A stretch of DNA of 44,008 nucleotides from Acidobacteriota bacterium. Lineage in GTDB: Bacteria; Acidobacteriota; Vicinamibacteria; Vicinamibacterales; UBA8438. Both the position numbers and the translations under genes were made by a program. The stretch lies in contig JAGWAI010000014.1 of assembly GCA_021296485.1 (NCBI GenBank), positions 20,145 to 64,152 on the forward strand, written 5' to 3'. Positions 16,687 through 25,129 of the stretch are shown here, piece by piece (the stretch's first letter is position 1; every line of letters starts with the position of its first letter). Below the pieces are notes generated by a model. The model saw nothing but the letters and a program-made list of their open reading frames with translations. It did not search any database and was not told the origin of the DNA.

Positions 16687-17916
16687 ATGCGCGCCATGCG
16701 CCCGTTGCGAGCGACCCTGTGCGGACTCGCGGCTGCCGTCGCCGGCTTCCTCGCCGTGCCGGCTCACGCTCAGCAGGCGGCCGGCGGGGATGCGGCGGTC
16801 GTACCGTTCACGATCGACGTGCCCGACGCGGTGCTCTACGATCTCCAGGATCGTCTGCGCGCGACCCGCTTCCCCGACGAAATCCGCGAGGCCGACTGGG
16901 ATTACGGCGCCGACCTGACCTACCTGCGGGAGCTGGTCGAGTATTGGCGTGATCAATTCGACTGGCGGACGCAGGAAGCGCGTCTGAACCGCTTCGACCA
17001 GTTCACGACCGACATCGACGGCCTGGACATTCATTTCATCCACGAACGATCACCACACGAAGGGGCGCTGCCGCTGCTCGTCCTGAACGGCTGGCCCAGC
17101 TCGATCGACGAGTACTACAAGGTGATCGATGCGCTGACCGATCCGGTCGCGGCCGGCGGTTCGGCCGCGGATGCGTTCCACGTCGTCATCCCGGCAATGC
17201 CCGGCTACGGCTTCTCCGACAAGCCGCGCGAGGCCGGCTTCGATACGAATCGCATGGCCGACTTCTGGGTGCCTCTAATGGCGCGCCTCGGCTACACGCG
17301 GTACGGCGTGCATGGCTCCGACTGGGGCTCGGCCGTCGCTGGCTGGGTGGCGCGCAAGGACACGGAGCGAATCGCCGGCCTGCACCTGGTCGGATGCGAG
17401 GGCGTGCTGCGCAGCGCGGTCCCGCTCGGGCGCCCGGCCGACCTGGAAGCGGACGGCTTCGGGTACGTGGAGATACAGAGTACGCGGACGCAGACCGTCG
17501 GCTATGGACTAAACGATTCGCCGGCGGGTCTCGCGGCGTGGATCGTCGAGAAGTACCACGGATGGAGCGACCACGACGGGAACGTCGAGCAGGCCTACAC
17601 GAAGGACGAGCTGCTTACGAACATCATGATCTACTGGGTGACCGGCAGCATCACGTCCGCGTCGCGACTCTACTACGAGAACCGCCACGCGGCGCGGCGG
17701 CCAACCGAACCCATTACTGTCCCCACCGGCTGCGCGGGGTTCGTGGAACGCTACGATCAGCGCACGCGCACCGGTCCCCAGGCGCGCCAGGCCGCCGAGG
17801 AGCGCTACAACATCATCCGCTGGACCGACATGCCGCGCGGCGGCCACTTTCCGGCGCTCGAAGCCCCGGGTCTCTGGCTGGACGACGTGCGCGCCTTCTT
17901 CGCCGACCTGCGCTAA
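16687..17916 (+). CDS. Exported epoxide hydrolase (EHN family, alpha/beta hydrolase)
   Basis: A 409-residue protein with a signal peptide (MRPLRATLCGLAAAV, ending VPAHAQ). An epoxide hydrolase N-terminal (EHN) domain spans about 38-140 (VPFTIDVPDAVLYDLQDRL, YLRELVEYWRDQFDWRTQEA), followed by an alpha/beta-hydrolase fold. NGWPSS is the oxyanion HGWP-type motif, HGSDWGS carries the nucleophilic Asp, and GGHFPALE the catalytic His. This matches microsomal epoxide hydrolase-type enzymes, which open epoxides to diols. Export is less common than the cytoplasmic form. Its -10 (16676-16681) is so close to the ATG at 16687 that a leaderless start at 16687 or at M4 (16696) is likely. The stop shares bases with the converging gene at 17913. 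Confidence 0.88.
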   Translation: MRAMRPLRATLCGLAAAVAGFLAVPAHAQQAAGGDAAVVPFTIDVPDAVLYDLQDRLRATRFPDEIREADWDYGADLTYLRELVEYWRDQFDWRTQEARLNRFDQFTTDIDGLDIHFIHERSPHEGALPLLVLNGWPSSIDEYYKVIDALTDPVAAGGSAADAFHVVIPAMPGYGFSDKPREAGFDTNRMADFWVPLMARLGYTRYGVHGSDWGSAVAGWVARKDTERIAGLHLVGCEGVLRSAVPLGRPADLEADGFGYVEIQSTRTQTVGYGLNDSPAGLAAWIVEKYHGWSDHDGNVEQAYTKDELLTNIMIYWVTGSITSASRLYYENRHAARRPTEPITVPTGCAGFVERYDQRTRTGPQARQAAEERYNIIRWTDMPRGGHFPALEAPGLWLDDVRAFFADLR

Positions 17917-18887
17917 CGGCTCGACGCGTCCTCCTGGGCACGGGCGCCCGAGAGGATGTTGAGCATGCCGTAGTTCCCCTCGTGACACGCGTACTCGTAG
18001 ATCGGCGTGTCGGACCGCGTCATGCGCACCACCGCGGTCCAGGGCCGCGTCCACGTATCCGGATCCTCGACCGTGAACTCGTAGCGCAGCGTGTCGGCAT
18101 CGATGGCGGTGAACCGCTCGGTGACCTTCATGCTCGCGCTGGCGCTGTGGTTCTCGGTGAACGCGGTATCGCCGTAGAAATTCGTGGTCTCAATCACGAG
18201 AGTCTCGCCTTCCCACCGGCCGCGGGAATTGCCCAGCCACTGCGGGATGCGCCCGGCGAGGTGCGCGCGGCCGTCGAGCGGAACGATGCGCGGGTCGTGA
18301 ATCATCTCATTGAACACCACCACGTAGTCCGACGTCTGGATGAGCTGGACATAGTTGTTGTAGGCGCTCGGCATCATCGGCGGGCCGGTGTTGAACCCGG
18401 CGATGCAGCGCTCGGCGATGCCCCGGCTGTCCCAGGCGTCGAAACCGCGCGGGCGCCGGCCGGCCGGCCCCGCGCCGGGGGCGCGAGGCGGAATCCGCCC
18501 GTTCGGCGGGTCCACGATCAAGGACGTCCTGCGCTGCTCGACGACGTCGCCGAAGCCGCGGTCATACCAGAACTCGTTGTAGTTGCCGGTTCCCTTGCAG
18601 ACGAATTCCGCACCCTCGTCGGTGTCGTGATCCACCAGCTCGAACCGTTCGCTCTCGTACGCGGCCGACTCCTCGGCGGTCATCACCGCGCGGTCTCCGA
18701 ACCGTTCAGGGCGTTCCAACGGCGTGATGGTAGCGAAGTCCCAGACGCCCTGCAGGTCCGGCTGCCCGAACGTCGTGCGCGGCGCGGTCCACTCCCCCGT
18801 CTGGGCGACGGCCGGAGCGTGGCCGGCGAGGACCAGCACGAGCGCCGGCAGGATTACGCGGCGCACGAATGGATATCCAGCAGTCAT
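17913..18887 (-). CDS. Exported protein of unknown function (Acidobacteria-type)
   Basis: A 324-residue protein. The signal peptide (MTAGYPFVRRVILPALVLVL, ending PAVAQ) is followed by GQPDLQGVWDFATITPLERP, a block I associate with large families of exported proteins in Acidobacteria and neighbouring metagenomes. Other conserved-looking stretches are WEGETLVIETTNF, RGIAERC and YEYACHEGNYGMLNILSG. No catalytic motif is recognisable, and the predominantly beta content suggests a beta-sandwich or lipocalin-like fold. The ATG at 18887 is placed nine bases after AGGAGG; the ATG at 18896 abuts the same site and is too close. The 3' end overlaps the epoxide hydrolase stop by 3 bases on the opposite strand. 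Confidence 0.72.
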   Translation of the reverse strand: MTAGYPFVRRVILPALVLVLAGHAPAVAQTGEWTAPRTTFGQPDLQGVWDFATITPLERPERFGDRAVMTAEESAAYESERFELVDHDTDEGAEFVCKGTGNYNEFWYDRGFGDVVEQRRTSLIVDPPNGRIPPRAPGAGPAGRRPRGFDAWDSRGIAERCIAGFNTGPPMMPSAYNNYVQLIQTSDYVVVFNEMIHDPRIVPLDGRAHLAGRIPQWLGNSRGRWEGETLVIETTNFYGDTAFTENHSASASMKVTERFTAIDADTLRYEFTVEDPDTWTRPWTAVVRMTRSDTPIYEYACHEGNYGMLNILSGARAQEDASSR

Positions 18888-18896
18888 TTCACGCAT

Positions 18897-18902
18897 CCTC
18901 CT
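18897..18902 (-). promoter_or_regulatory. Shine-Dalgarno deciding the start at 18887
   Basis: The complement reads AGGAGG. It is directly adjacent to an ATG at 18896 but nine bases from the ATG at 18887, so the second ATG is the workable start. Confidence 0.7.
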
Positions 18903-18981
18903 GTTACGCGGGAACCAGGATCGATACCTTATCATCCCTGCCGCCGACGACCCGCCGTCGCGCGGCGGCTCGCCCAACATG

Positions 18982-19077
18982 CTACCCGCAGCCCGTGCGG
19001 ATGACGACAAGCACCGCGAGCGCCGTCAGCAATGCAACCCAGCCAATCTGCTGCGCGCGCGTGGGGAGCGTCGCCAC
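18982..19077 (-). CDS. Possible 31-residue single-span membrane protein
   Basis: A GTG at 19077 overlaps the TAG stop of the TonB-type gene by one base (TAGTG) and opens a 31-codon frame that is mostly one hydrophobic helix (QQIGWVALLTALAVLVVI) ending RTGCG. The arrangement suggests translational coupling by reinitiation. No family is recognisable and no separate Shine-Dalgarno is seen, so it could also be a chance frame. The 94 bp beyond it, up to the next gene, hold a GC hairpin near 18953-18969 but no T-run. Confidence 0.4.
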   Translation of the reverse strand: MATLPTRAQQIGWVALLTALAVLVVIRTGCG

Positions 19078-20231
19078 TACGCTGGGGGCATCTCGTTGAA
19101 GTAGAAGGTCACCGTGAAGAAGGCGCGGTCGTCCGGATACTCGGGCGGCAGCGGCTGCGTCGGATTGGATGACAGCAGGGCGTTGAACGCCGAGTTGGTG
19201 AAGGCCTCGACGTGCGACGGCTTCACTACGGTCAGGTCGGTCAGCGAGCCGTCCGAGTGCACGTTGAACGTGAGCACCACGTGGCCGTGCATGGACCAGA
19301 TCGCGTACGGCACGAACCAGTTCCGCCGAATCTGCGCCACGAAGCGGCGAATCCACGGCCCGAACTCCACACCCTTGGAATCGAACTGGATGTCGGGACC
19401 GAAGCGCCCCGTGTCGCCGCTGTAGTTGCGGAAAGTCTCGCGCCGCACGCGCTGCCGCAGATTCTCCACCGCGCGCCCGAGCAGACGATCGGGCGACAGG
19501 TCGAGGCGCGGGGCGTCGGCCGGTCCGGGATCGCCCGGACCGCTACCTGCGTCCGCGAGCGACGAGTCGGCGAATACGGGCCGGTCCGGGTTGTCGATTT
19601 CAGGCACCGGGCCGGGGTCGTCGACCGGTTCCGATTCCGCATCTTCAGTCTCGTCCTGACCGGCGGACTCCGCAGCCAGGTCCTGCTCGGGGGATTCCTC
19701 AGGTTGAGGCGACTGGTCTACCGGTTCCGCGCCGGCGTCGTCCTCCCCGTCCACGTACCCCTCCGCGGCGACCTCATCGGACCCCTCCTCCGTCCCTTCC
19801 TGGTCCACGATGAACGACGAGGTATTGCCCTCGGAGACCGGCAGGCGGTTCTCGGGATCGAGCGTCCGAACCGGCGACTGCGCCACGCGGTCGCGATCGG
19901 ACAGGACGGCGTCGGGCGGCGGCGGCACAGGTGGATCGAGCTCTACGCGCGGCTGGATGAAGACGAAGGTCTGGTCGTCGCGCTGCGCCGGCTGGAGCAG
20001 CCGCGCCTGCAGCTCGGCCTGCTCCGCCATGTCCCGCATTTCCTGCAGCTCCTGCTGGCGCTCCGCGCGGCGCGCCGCCGCCTCCTGCACAATCGGCAGC
20101 CGCGGCACCAGCACCACCAGCAGCACGGCGACGACGTGGACCAGGATGGACAACAGAGCCTGGTCCCGCCAGGTCATTACCGACCCGATGGTCGGCGTAT
20201 CGCCGGGGCGCCCGTCCAAGTTGAGGTACAT
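19077..20231 (-). CDS. TonB/TolA-type energy transducer
   Basis: A 384-residue protein. After a short cytoplasmic N-terminus there is one membrane helix (LLSILVHVVAVLLVVLVP, about 26-43), then a coiled-coil stretch (RRAERQQELQEMRDMAEQAE), a long Pro/Glu/Asp-rich periplasmic spacer (about 100-230), and a TonB C-terminal domain (about 290-384) with RRNWFVPYAIWSMHGHVVLTF and GSLTDLTVVKPSHVEAF. It should pass proton-motive energy from ExbB/ExbD-like proteins to outer membrane receptors such as the Oar-like one nearby. No exbB or exbD is in the window. The acidic rather than Lys/Pro-rich spacer is unusual for TonB. A TATAAT lies about 15 bases before the ATG, and no Shine-Dalgarno is present. A later Met at 20177 is a possible alternative start. 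Confidence 0.82.
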   Translation of the reverse strand: MYLNLDGRPGDTPTIGSVMTWRDQALLSILVHVVAVLLVVLVPRLPIVQEAAARRAERQQELQEMRDMAEQAELQARLLQPAQRDDQTFVFIQPRVELDPPVPPPPDAVLSDRDRVAQSPVRTLDPENRLPVSEGNTSSFIVDQEGTEEGSDEVAAEGYVDGEDDAGAEPVDQSPQPEESPEQDLAAESAGQDETEDAESEPVDDPGPVPEIDNPDRPVFADSSLADAGSGPGDPGPADAPRLDLSPDRLLGRAVENLRQRVRRETFRNYSGDTGRFGPDIQFDSKGVEFGPWIRRFVAQIRRNWFVPYAIWSMHGHVVLTFNVHSDGSLTDLTVVKPSHVEAFTNSAFNALLSSNPTQPLPPEYPDDRAFFTVTFYFNEMPPA

Positions 20232-20245
20232 CAGGAGGTTGCTCG

Positions 20246-20251
20246 ATTATA
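20246..20251 (-). promoter_or_regulatory. -10 TATAAT of the TonB-type gene
   Basis: The complement is a consensus TATAAT 14 bases upstream of the ATG at 20231. The leader would be about 8 bases, with no Shine-Dalgarno (AACCTCCTG precedes the ATG). No consensus -35 is seen; its expected position falls in the edge of the MITE at 20267. Confidence 0.5.
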
Positions 20252-20266
20252 ACGGCCTTTTGCCCC

Positions 20267-20413
20267 CTAGCAGCCCGTGGTGAAACCCCGCGTCGCACCG
20301 AGACCGTCCAGGCACCCGGCTGACAAGGCGTGAGAAGCGAGCATAGCCGAACGACGCAGCTCAGGCGGTATGCATGGGTCGAATGCAGCGGGGCTCTTAC
20401 CACGGGCTGCTAG
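20267..20413. mobile_element. MITE-like element, family A (139 bp plus CTAG flanks)
   Basis: The left end CTAG CAGCCCGTGGT (20267-20281) is mirrored exactly by ACCACGGGCTG CTAG at 20399-20413. Similarity of the two ends continues imperfectly for about ten more bases around CCCCGC. Between them is non-coding DNA with no open reading frame of note. The four-base CTAG at both edges is probably the duplicated target. A second copy's end lies at 1-57, where the same order of sequence continues past the terminal repeat. The TAG stop of menG is read from the right CTAG. Confidence 0.72.
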
Positions 20414-21144
20414 ACCGCGCGGGCGCTGTAGAGGCATACGATGCCCAGCGTCAGCCGCTCGCAGCGTACCTCGCTGAACCCCGCCTCCTCCAGCAGCGCG
20501 CAGAACGCATCCGGCGCGGGAAACGCCCCGACCGACGCAGGCAGGTAGGCGTAGGCGCTGCCGTGGCGCGAGACCAGGCGCCCGACCAGCGGCAGCAGGC
20601 GCCGGAAATACCACAGATACACGGCCCGGACCGGGGCCGCGCCCGGCGCGCCGAATTCCAGTATCGCCAGGCGGCCGCCCGGTCGCAGCACACGCCGCGC
20701 TTCCTCCAGCGCGGCCATCCGATCGCGCACGTTGCGGATGCCGAACCCGATCGTCGCGCCGTCGACGGACCGATCGGCGAGGGGGATCCGTTCGGCGTCG
20801 CCCCGCAGCAGTCCTGCGGCGCCGCGCACCGTGCTGCCGTGGATCTTGCGGCTCGCGAGCCGCAGCATCTCGACCGAAAAATCGATGCCCACGACGCGTG
20901 CGGCGGGGCCGCGCGGCGCGGCCAGCGCCAGCAGCAGATCCGCCGTCCCCGTGCACAGGTCGAGAACAGTCTCGCCGCCCTGGAGCTGCAGGCTCTCGAC
21001 CGCGCGCACGCGCCAGACGCGATCGCGCCCGCCGCTCAATAGCCGGTTCAGCAGGTCGTAACGGCCCGCGATCTGGTCGAACATCCGAGCCATGTCGTCC
21101 GGCGTCCGATCGGCGACCAACGTGTCGGGAGGAGGCTGCGGCAT
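20410..21144 (-). CDS. Demethylmenaquinone methyltransferase (MenG/UbiE/MqnG)
   Basis: A 244-residue class I SAM methyltransferase of the UbiE family. The signatures are FDQIAGRYDLLNRLLSGG, motif I VLDLCTGTADLLLALA, GDAERIPLADRSVDGATI, GFGIRNV, RVLRPGGRLAILEFG and the GSAYAYLPASV region. In a menaquinone maker it methylates the demethylmenaquinone ring as the last step. The ATG at 21144 gives the family N-terminus, 11 bases after the ubiX stop. It is last in the mqn series. Its TAG stop lies inside the CTAG flank of the adjacent MITE, and the protein ends normally (VCLYSARAV), so the insertion probably did not remove essential sequence. Confidence 0.93.
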   Translation of the reverse strand: MPQPPPDTLVADRTPDDMARMFDQIAGRYDLLNRLLSGGRDRVWRVRAVESLQLQGGETVLDLCTGTADLLLALAAPRGPAARVVGIDFSVEMLRLASRKIHGSTVRGAAGLLRGDAERIPLADRSVDGATIGFGIRNVRDRMAALEEARRVLRPGGRLAILEFGAPGAAPVRAVYLWYFRRLLPLVGRLVSRHGSAYAYLPASVGAFPAPDAFCALLEEAGFSEVRCERLTLGIVCLYSARAV

Positions 21145-21155
21145 GAGGTTGCCGG

Positions 21156-21767
21156 CTATCCGGTCCAGACCGGATACAACTGGTGCTCGAAACCGAGCGC
21201 GGAAAGCACCTTGCCCGCCATGAAGTCGGCAAGGTCGTCGATTGAGTGCGGCTGCTGATAGAACGCCGGCATTGCCGGCAGCACGACGGCGCCCGCCTCG
21301 GCGCACAAGACGAGGTTGCGGAGTTGCGGCAGGCTCATCGGCGTCTCGCGCGGCACCACCACCAGCCGCCGGCGCTCTTTAAGCATGACGTCGGCCGCGC
21401 GCTCGATCAGATTCCGAGATGCTCCATGCGCGATGCCCGCCAGCGTCTTCATCGAACAGGGCACGACCGCCATGCTGTCGCAGGGGCAGCTGCCGCTGGC
21501 GATGGACGCCCCCACGTCCCGGTTGCTGTGCACCACGAGCGCACCCGCGCGCACCTCTTCGCCATAGCGCTCGGCCAGATAATCGGCCAACCGATCGACG
21601 GCGGCCTGCGGTCCAATCTCGTCCCGCAGCAGGCGGCGGCCGAAATCGGACGCCACGAGCTCCACGTGGCAGCCGGCGGCCAGCAGGGCCGCCACCGTGC
21701 GGGCCGCGTAGATCGCGCCCGATGCGCCGGTAATGCCGACCGCGACGGCGCGCGTCCGCTCAGACAT
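21156..21767 (-). CDS. ubiX: Flavin prenyltransferase UbiX
   Basis: A 203-residue enzyme that prenylates reduced FMN to make prenyl-FMN, the cofactor of UbiD-type decarboxylases. Typical features are GITGASGAIYAARTV at the FMN site, SGSCPCDSMAVVPCSMKTLAGIAHG, RNLIERAADVMLKERRRLVV and PRETPMS. In a futalosine pathway it would serve the UbiD-like decarboxylase acting on the prenylated 6-naphthoate intermediate (the MqnL/MqnM step), but no ubiD-like gene is in the window. The ATG at 21767 overlaps the prenyltransferase gene by 8 bases. Confidence 0.93.
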   Translation of the reverse strand: MSERTRAVAVGITGASGAIYAARTVAALLAAGCHVELVASDFGRRLLRDEIGPQAAVDRLADYLAERYGEEVRAGALVVHSNRDVGASIASGSCPCDSMAVVPCSMKTLAGIAHGASRNLIERAADVMLKERRRLVVVPRETPMSLPQLRNLVLCAEAGAVVLPAMPAFYQQPHSIDDLADFMAGKVLSALGFEHQLYPVWTG

Positions 21768-22614
21768 AGAGGGCCGCCGCCGTGGCGGCCAGATACAGGA
21801 ATCCGACGTATCCGTTCAGGTTGAACGCCTCCCCGACGCGGGACAGGTCGTCCGGCCGGACAAGCGACTGTTCGTAGGCCAGCAGCAGGGCGACGCCGGC
21901 GACGCCGGCGATGTACACCGGCCCGAGCGGCATCACGAACGCCAGTGCGCCGAGGCCGGTCACGGTAAGGAGATGGAAGAGCCGCGACAGCCAGAGCGCA
22001 CGCGCGACGCCGAATCGCGCGGGTATGGAGTAGAGCCGGTTGCGCCGGTCGAACTCGATATCCTCGCAGGCGTACAGGATGTCGAACCCGGCAACCCACA
22101 TACCGGTGCCGAACGCCAGCCAGGCCGCCGCCCACCCGAAGTGCCCGCATACGGCGAGCCACCCGCCGACCGGGGCGACGGCCAGCGCCAGTCCGAGCCA
22201 GAGCTGCGTGTAGTGGGTATAGCGCTTCGCGAACGAGTACCAGAAGACGATGGCCAGGGCGACCGGCGAAAGGGCGAAGCAGAGTGGACCGAGCTGGCGC
22301 GCGACGGCGACGAAGACGACGGACGACACCACGACGAGCGCCACCGCCTCGCTCCGGGACACGACGCCGCGCGGCAACTCCCGCTGCGCGGTCCGCGGGT
22401 TGAGCGCGTCGAAACGGGCATCCGCGAGCCGGTTGAAACCCATGGCGGCGGTTCTCGCGGCCGCCATCGCCAGGACAATCCAGCCCGCGCGCCCCCAGGT
22501 CAGCGGGCAGCCGACGCCGGCCGCGAGCAGGGCGCCGGTGAGCGCGAACGGCAGCGCGAACACCGTGTGCCCGAAGCGGATGAATGACGCGTAGGCGCGA
22601 ACGCGCCCAATCAC
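21760..22614 (-). CDS. UbiA-family prenyltransferase (MqnP-like)
   Basis: A 284-residue integral membrane prenyltransferase. The two Asp-rich motifs are present: GFNRLADARFDALNPRT (NRxxDxxxD type) and YACEDIEFDRRNRLYSIP. The motifs alternate with about eight hydrophobic helices. The family attaches a polyprenyl chain to an aromatic acid. Between an amidohydrolase resembling aminodeoxyfutalosine deaminase and ubiX, the expected substrate is 1,4-dihydroxy-6-naphthoate, as for MqnP. The GTG at 22614 overlaps the preceding TGA (GTGA), which fixes the start and implies coupling; the two codons upstream in frame are not start codons. Confidence 0.9.
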   Translation of the reverse strand: MIGRVRAYASFIRFGHTVFALPFALTGALLAAGVGCPLTWGRAGWIVLAMAAARTAAMGFNRLADARFDALNPRTAQRELPRGVVSRSEAVALVVVSSVVFVAVARQLGPLCFALSPVALAIVFWYSFAKRYTHYTQLWLGLALAVAPVGGWLAVCGHFGWAAAWLAFGTGMWVAGFDILYACEDIEFDRRNRLYSIPARFGVARALWLSRLFHLLTVTGLGALAFVMPLGPVYIAGVAGVALLLAYEQSLVRPDDLSRVGEAFNLNGYVGFLYLAATAAALYV

Positions 22615-23903
22615 GGTGACTTCTGCCTGCACTCCCCCGGCTCCCCCGCGCTGTCGATCCAGGTGATGTCCTGCGGCCCGACACCGCCTAAGAGGTATTC
22701 TTCCACATCGTCCGCCTGGCCGGCACCCGCGACCGCGATCAGCGCCGCCCGGCGGCCGGCCGTGATTGCGCCGTGCGTTGCGCCGTACCCCAGCGCTTCC
22801 GCGCCGGACAACGTCGCGGCGCGCAGCAGCTCGGCGGCCGGCGCCGCCGGCGCGAGACGCCGCATCTCGGCAAGCTCCGCGAACAGGTTGAGATCCGCGA
22901 CGCTGGCGAGACTGTCCGTCCCCACCGCCAGACGCAATCCGGCGGCATGGAACCGATCGACAGGCGGCGCGCCGGCGCCCGTCCAGCGGTTGCTTCGCGG
23001 GCAGGTCACCAGCGTCGCGCCGGCCGCGGCGATGCGCCCGAGCTCGACGTCGGTGAGATGCACGCCGTGCACCAGCAGGACACCAGGCCCAAGCCAGCCC
23101 AGATTCTCGAGGTAGCCCACCGGACTTGCCGTGCCGGCGGTCCAGTCGGGGTCCCAGCGGCCCAGCTGCTCCAGGAGGTCCCGCCACGCCCCGGTCCCGG
23201 CACGCAGGAACTCCAGTTCCTCGCGCGACTCGGCCAGATGCACGGACAACGGCCACAGCCGCCGCTCCTCCGCCGCCGTGCGCAACGCGGTGAACAGGGC
23301 GGGCGATACCGAGTACGGCGCGTGCGCGGCGAGACGCAGCCTGGGGTTGGGTTCGGTCTGACTTTCGCACCGGGCGCAGGCCCGCGCCACGAGCGCCGTG
23401 GGATTGGGCTCGTCGAAGCCGAGCAACTCGCTGAAGACGACCGCCGGCATCCCGGCGGCGCGCAGCGGCGCAACCGATGCGGGCGTGTTGGCGACGTCGC
23501 CCAGCAGCGCCGTACCGCAGCGGCGCGCCTCGGCAACAGCCCGTTCGATGGCGGCTTGATCGGGCGCTCCCGCGGCGCGGCGCGCCGTCATGCGGCGCAC
23601 CCAGAGCGGCATGCTGGACGCCGGTTGCACCTGGTCGCGCAGGCCCGACAGCTCGAGATGGACGTGGGCGTTCACCAGTCCGGGCAGGATGGCGCAGGCG
23701 CGCAGGTCGACGTCACGGCGCCGTGCGGACCCGCCGCCTGCCGACCGGCCGATCGCGGTGACGACGCCGCCATCGACGTCGACCCAGCCGTCGCGGATGG
23801 GTCGGCCCGCTATCGGCACGACCCAGCCGGCGTGATACCGCGTGATGTCCACACCCTTTCGGCCCGGTTCCGGGCCTGTCTCGGTGCGACCCGGGCGGTT
23901 CAC
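22611..23903 (-). CDS. Amidohydrolase, probable aminodeoxyfutalosine deaminase (MqnX-like)
   Basis: A 430-residue amidohydrolase of the metal-dependent TIM-barrel type. Metal and catalytic motifs are visible: LPGLVNAHVHLELSGL, AAHAPYSVSP, SVHLAESREE, LLVHGVHLTDVEL, TCPRSNRWTGAG and GTDSLASVADLN. Deaminases of this subgroup convert aminodeoxyfutalosine to futalosine in menaquinone synthesis, and the operon position supports that; related enzymes act on guanine, adenosine analogues or S-adenosylhomocysteine. The GTG at 23903 overlaps the mqnC stop (GTGA). A GTG 17 codons downstream (23852), just before the conserved ITRYHAGWVVPIAG, is an alternative start. Confidence 0.82.
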   Translation of the reverse strand: MNRPGRTETGPEPGRKGVDITRYHAGWVVPIAGRPIRDGWVDVDGGVVTAIGRSAGGGSARRRDVDLRACAILPGLVNAHVHLELSGLRDQVQPASSMPLWVRRMTARRAAGAPDQAAIERAVAEARRCGTALLGDVANTPASVAPLRAAGMPAVVFSELLGFDEPNPTALVARACARCESQTEPNPRLRLAAHAPYSVSPALFTALRTAAEERRLWPLSVHLAESREELEFLRAGTGAWRDLLEQLGRWDPDWTAGTASPVGYLENLGWLGPGVLLVHGVHLTDVELGRIAAAGATLVTCPRSNRWTGAGAPPVDRFHAAGLRLAVGTDSLASVADLNLFAELAEMRRLAPAAPAAELLRAATLSGAEALGYGATHGAITAGRRAALIAVAGAGQADDVEEYLLGGVGPQDITWIDSAGEPGECRQKSP

Positions 23904-25129
23904 CGGGTAGCTTTCGCCGCGGGCAGCTGGCGGAGCTTGCCGGCCCGGCTGCGCGCCGGATAGCGGTCGAGCTCCGGCGGCACGTGCGCGTCGCCCTCCT
24001 CCCGGGCGACGTCCAGCGCGGTGAAGCGCGGCACTGCATGGCGGCGGAAGAAGGGCTCGCCGAGGATCTCGTAGTGCATGTTGCGGCGGCGCGCCTCGAA
24101 CCCGGCGTCCTCGACGTTGCGGGTGATCTCCACCTCGTCCATGCAGTATGCGGCGCCGGCCGCACGCACGACGTTTTCCTCGATCATGACGCTGCCCATG
24201 TCGTTGGCGCCGAACGTCAGGCTCAACTGCCCGAGCTTGCCGCCCTGGGTCACCCAGGAGGCCTGCAGGTTGTCGAAGTTGTCCAGCACGAGACGGGCGA
24301 TGGCCAGCGTGCGCAGGTACTCGACACCGGTCGCTTCCGAACCGCCGAGCTCCGTGTTCGGCGGCTGGTAGCTCCAGGTGATGAATGCAGTGAATCCGCC
24401 GGTCCGGTCCTGCACCTCGCGCAGTCGTAGGAGGTGGTCGATCCGCTCCTCGGGATGCTCGACGCTGCCGTACATCATGGTGGCAGTGGTGCGCAGGCCC
24501 AGCTCGTGCGCCGTCTCCATGACGCCGAGCCATTCCGACGCAGAAGCCTTCGAATAGCAGTTCAGCAGCCGGCGCACGCGGTCGACGAGGATCTCCGCCC
24601 CCCCGCCGGGGATGCTGTCCATGCCGGCGGCGATCAACCGTTCAAGGACGGCGCGGACGGGGAGTTGCGAGAGCCGCGACAGATGCACCACTTCGGGCGG
24701 CGACAGCGCATGGAGCTTGAAATCCGGATAGCGCTGCTTCACGGCGCGGAACAGATCCTCGTACCAGGTCAGCGGCAGATCCGGATTGTGTCCCCCCTGG
24801 AGCAGCAACTGCACGCCGCCGAGCTCGATGGTCTCGTCGATCTTGGAGAAGATCTCGTCGAAGCCCAGGACATACCCGTCCGGCGAGCCGACCTCGCGGT
24901 AGAAGGCGCAGAAGTTGCACCGGGCGACGCAGACGTTGGTGTAGTTCACGTTGCGGTCGACAATGTAGGTGACGACGCCATCGGGATGCTTGCGCGCCCG
25001 CACCAGGTCCGCGAGCCGGCCGAGCTGGTGTGTCGGGGCATGCCGGTACAGCGCTATCGCGTCGTCGCGCGTCAGGCGCGCGCCGGCCGCCACCTTGCCG
25101 GCTGCAATGTCGATTGGCGGGACCGTCAT
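23900..25129 (-). CDS. mqnC: Cyclic dehypoxanthinyl futalosine synthase MqnC
   Basis: A 409-residue radical SAM enzyme. The cluster motif CVARCNFC puts cysteines at 67, 71 and 74, followed by AFYREVGSPDGYVL. QGGHNPDLPLTWYEDLFRAV, SIPGGGAEILVD and HPEERIDHLLRLREVQD are characteristic of MqnC (as against MqnE). It cyclises dehypoxanthine futalosine to the cyclic intermediate used by MqnD. The ATG at 25129 overlaps the mqnA stop (ATGA). mqnD and mqnB are not in the window. The C-terminal tail RYPARSRAGKLRQLPAAKATR is basic and variable. Confidence 0.94.
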   Translation of the reverse strand: MTVPPIDIAAGKVAAGARLTRDDAIALYRHAPTHQLGRLADLVRARKHPDGVVTYIVDRNVNYTNVCVARCNFCAFYREVGSPDGYVLGFDEIFSKIDETIELGGVQLLLQGGHNPDLPLTWYEDLFRAVKQRYPDFKLHALSPPEVVHLSRLSQLPVRAVLERLIAAGMDSIPGGGAEILVDRVRRLLNCYSKASASEWLGVMETAHELGLRTTATMMYGSVEHPEERIDHLLRLREVQDRTGGFTAFITWSYQPPNTELGGSEATGVEYLRTLAIARLVLDNFDNLQASWVTQGGKLGQLSLTFGANDMGSVMIEENVVRAAGAAYCMDEVEITRNVEDAGFEARRRNMHYEILGEPFFRRHAVPRFTALDVAREEGDAHVPPELDRYPARSRAGKLRQLPAAKATR

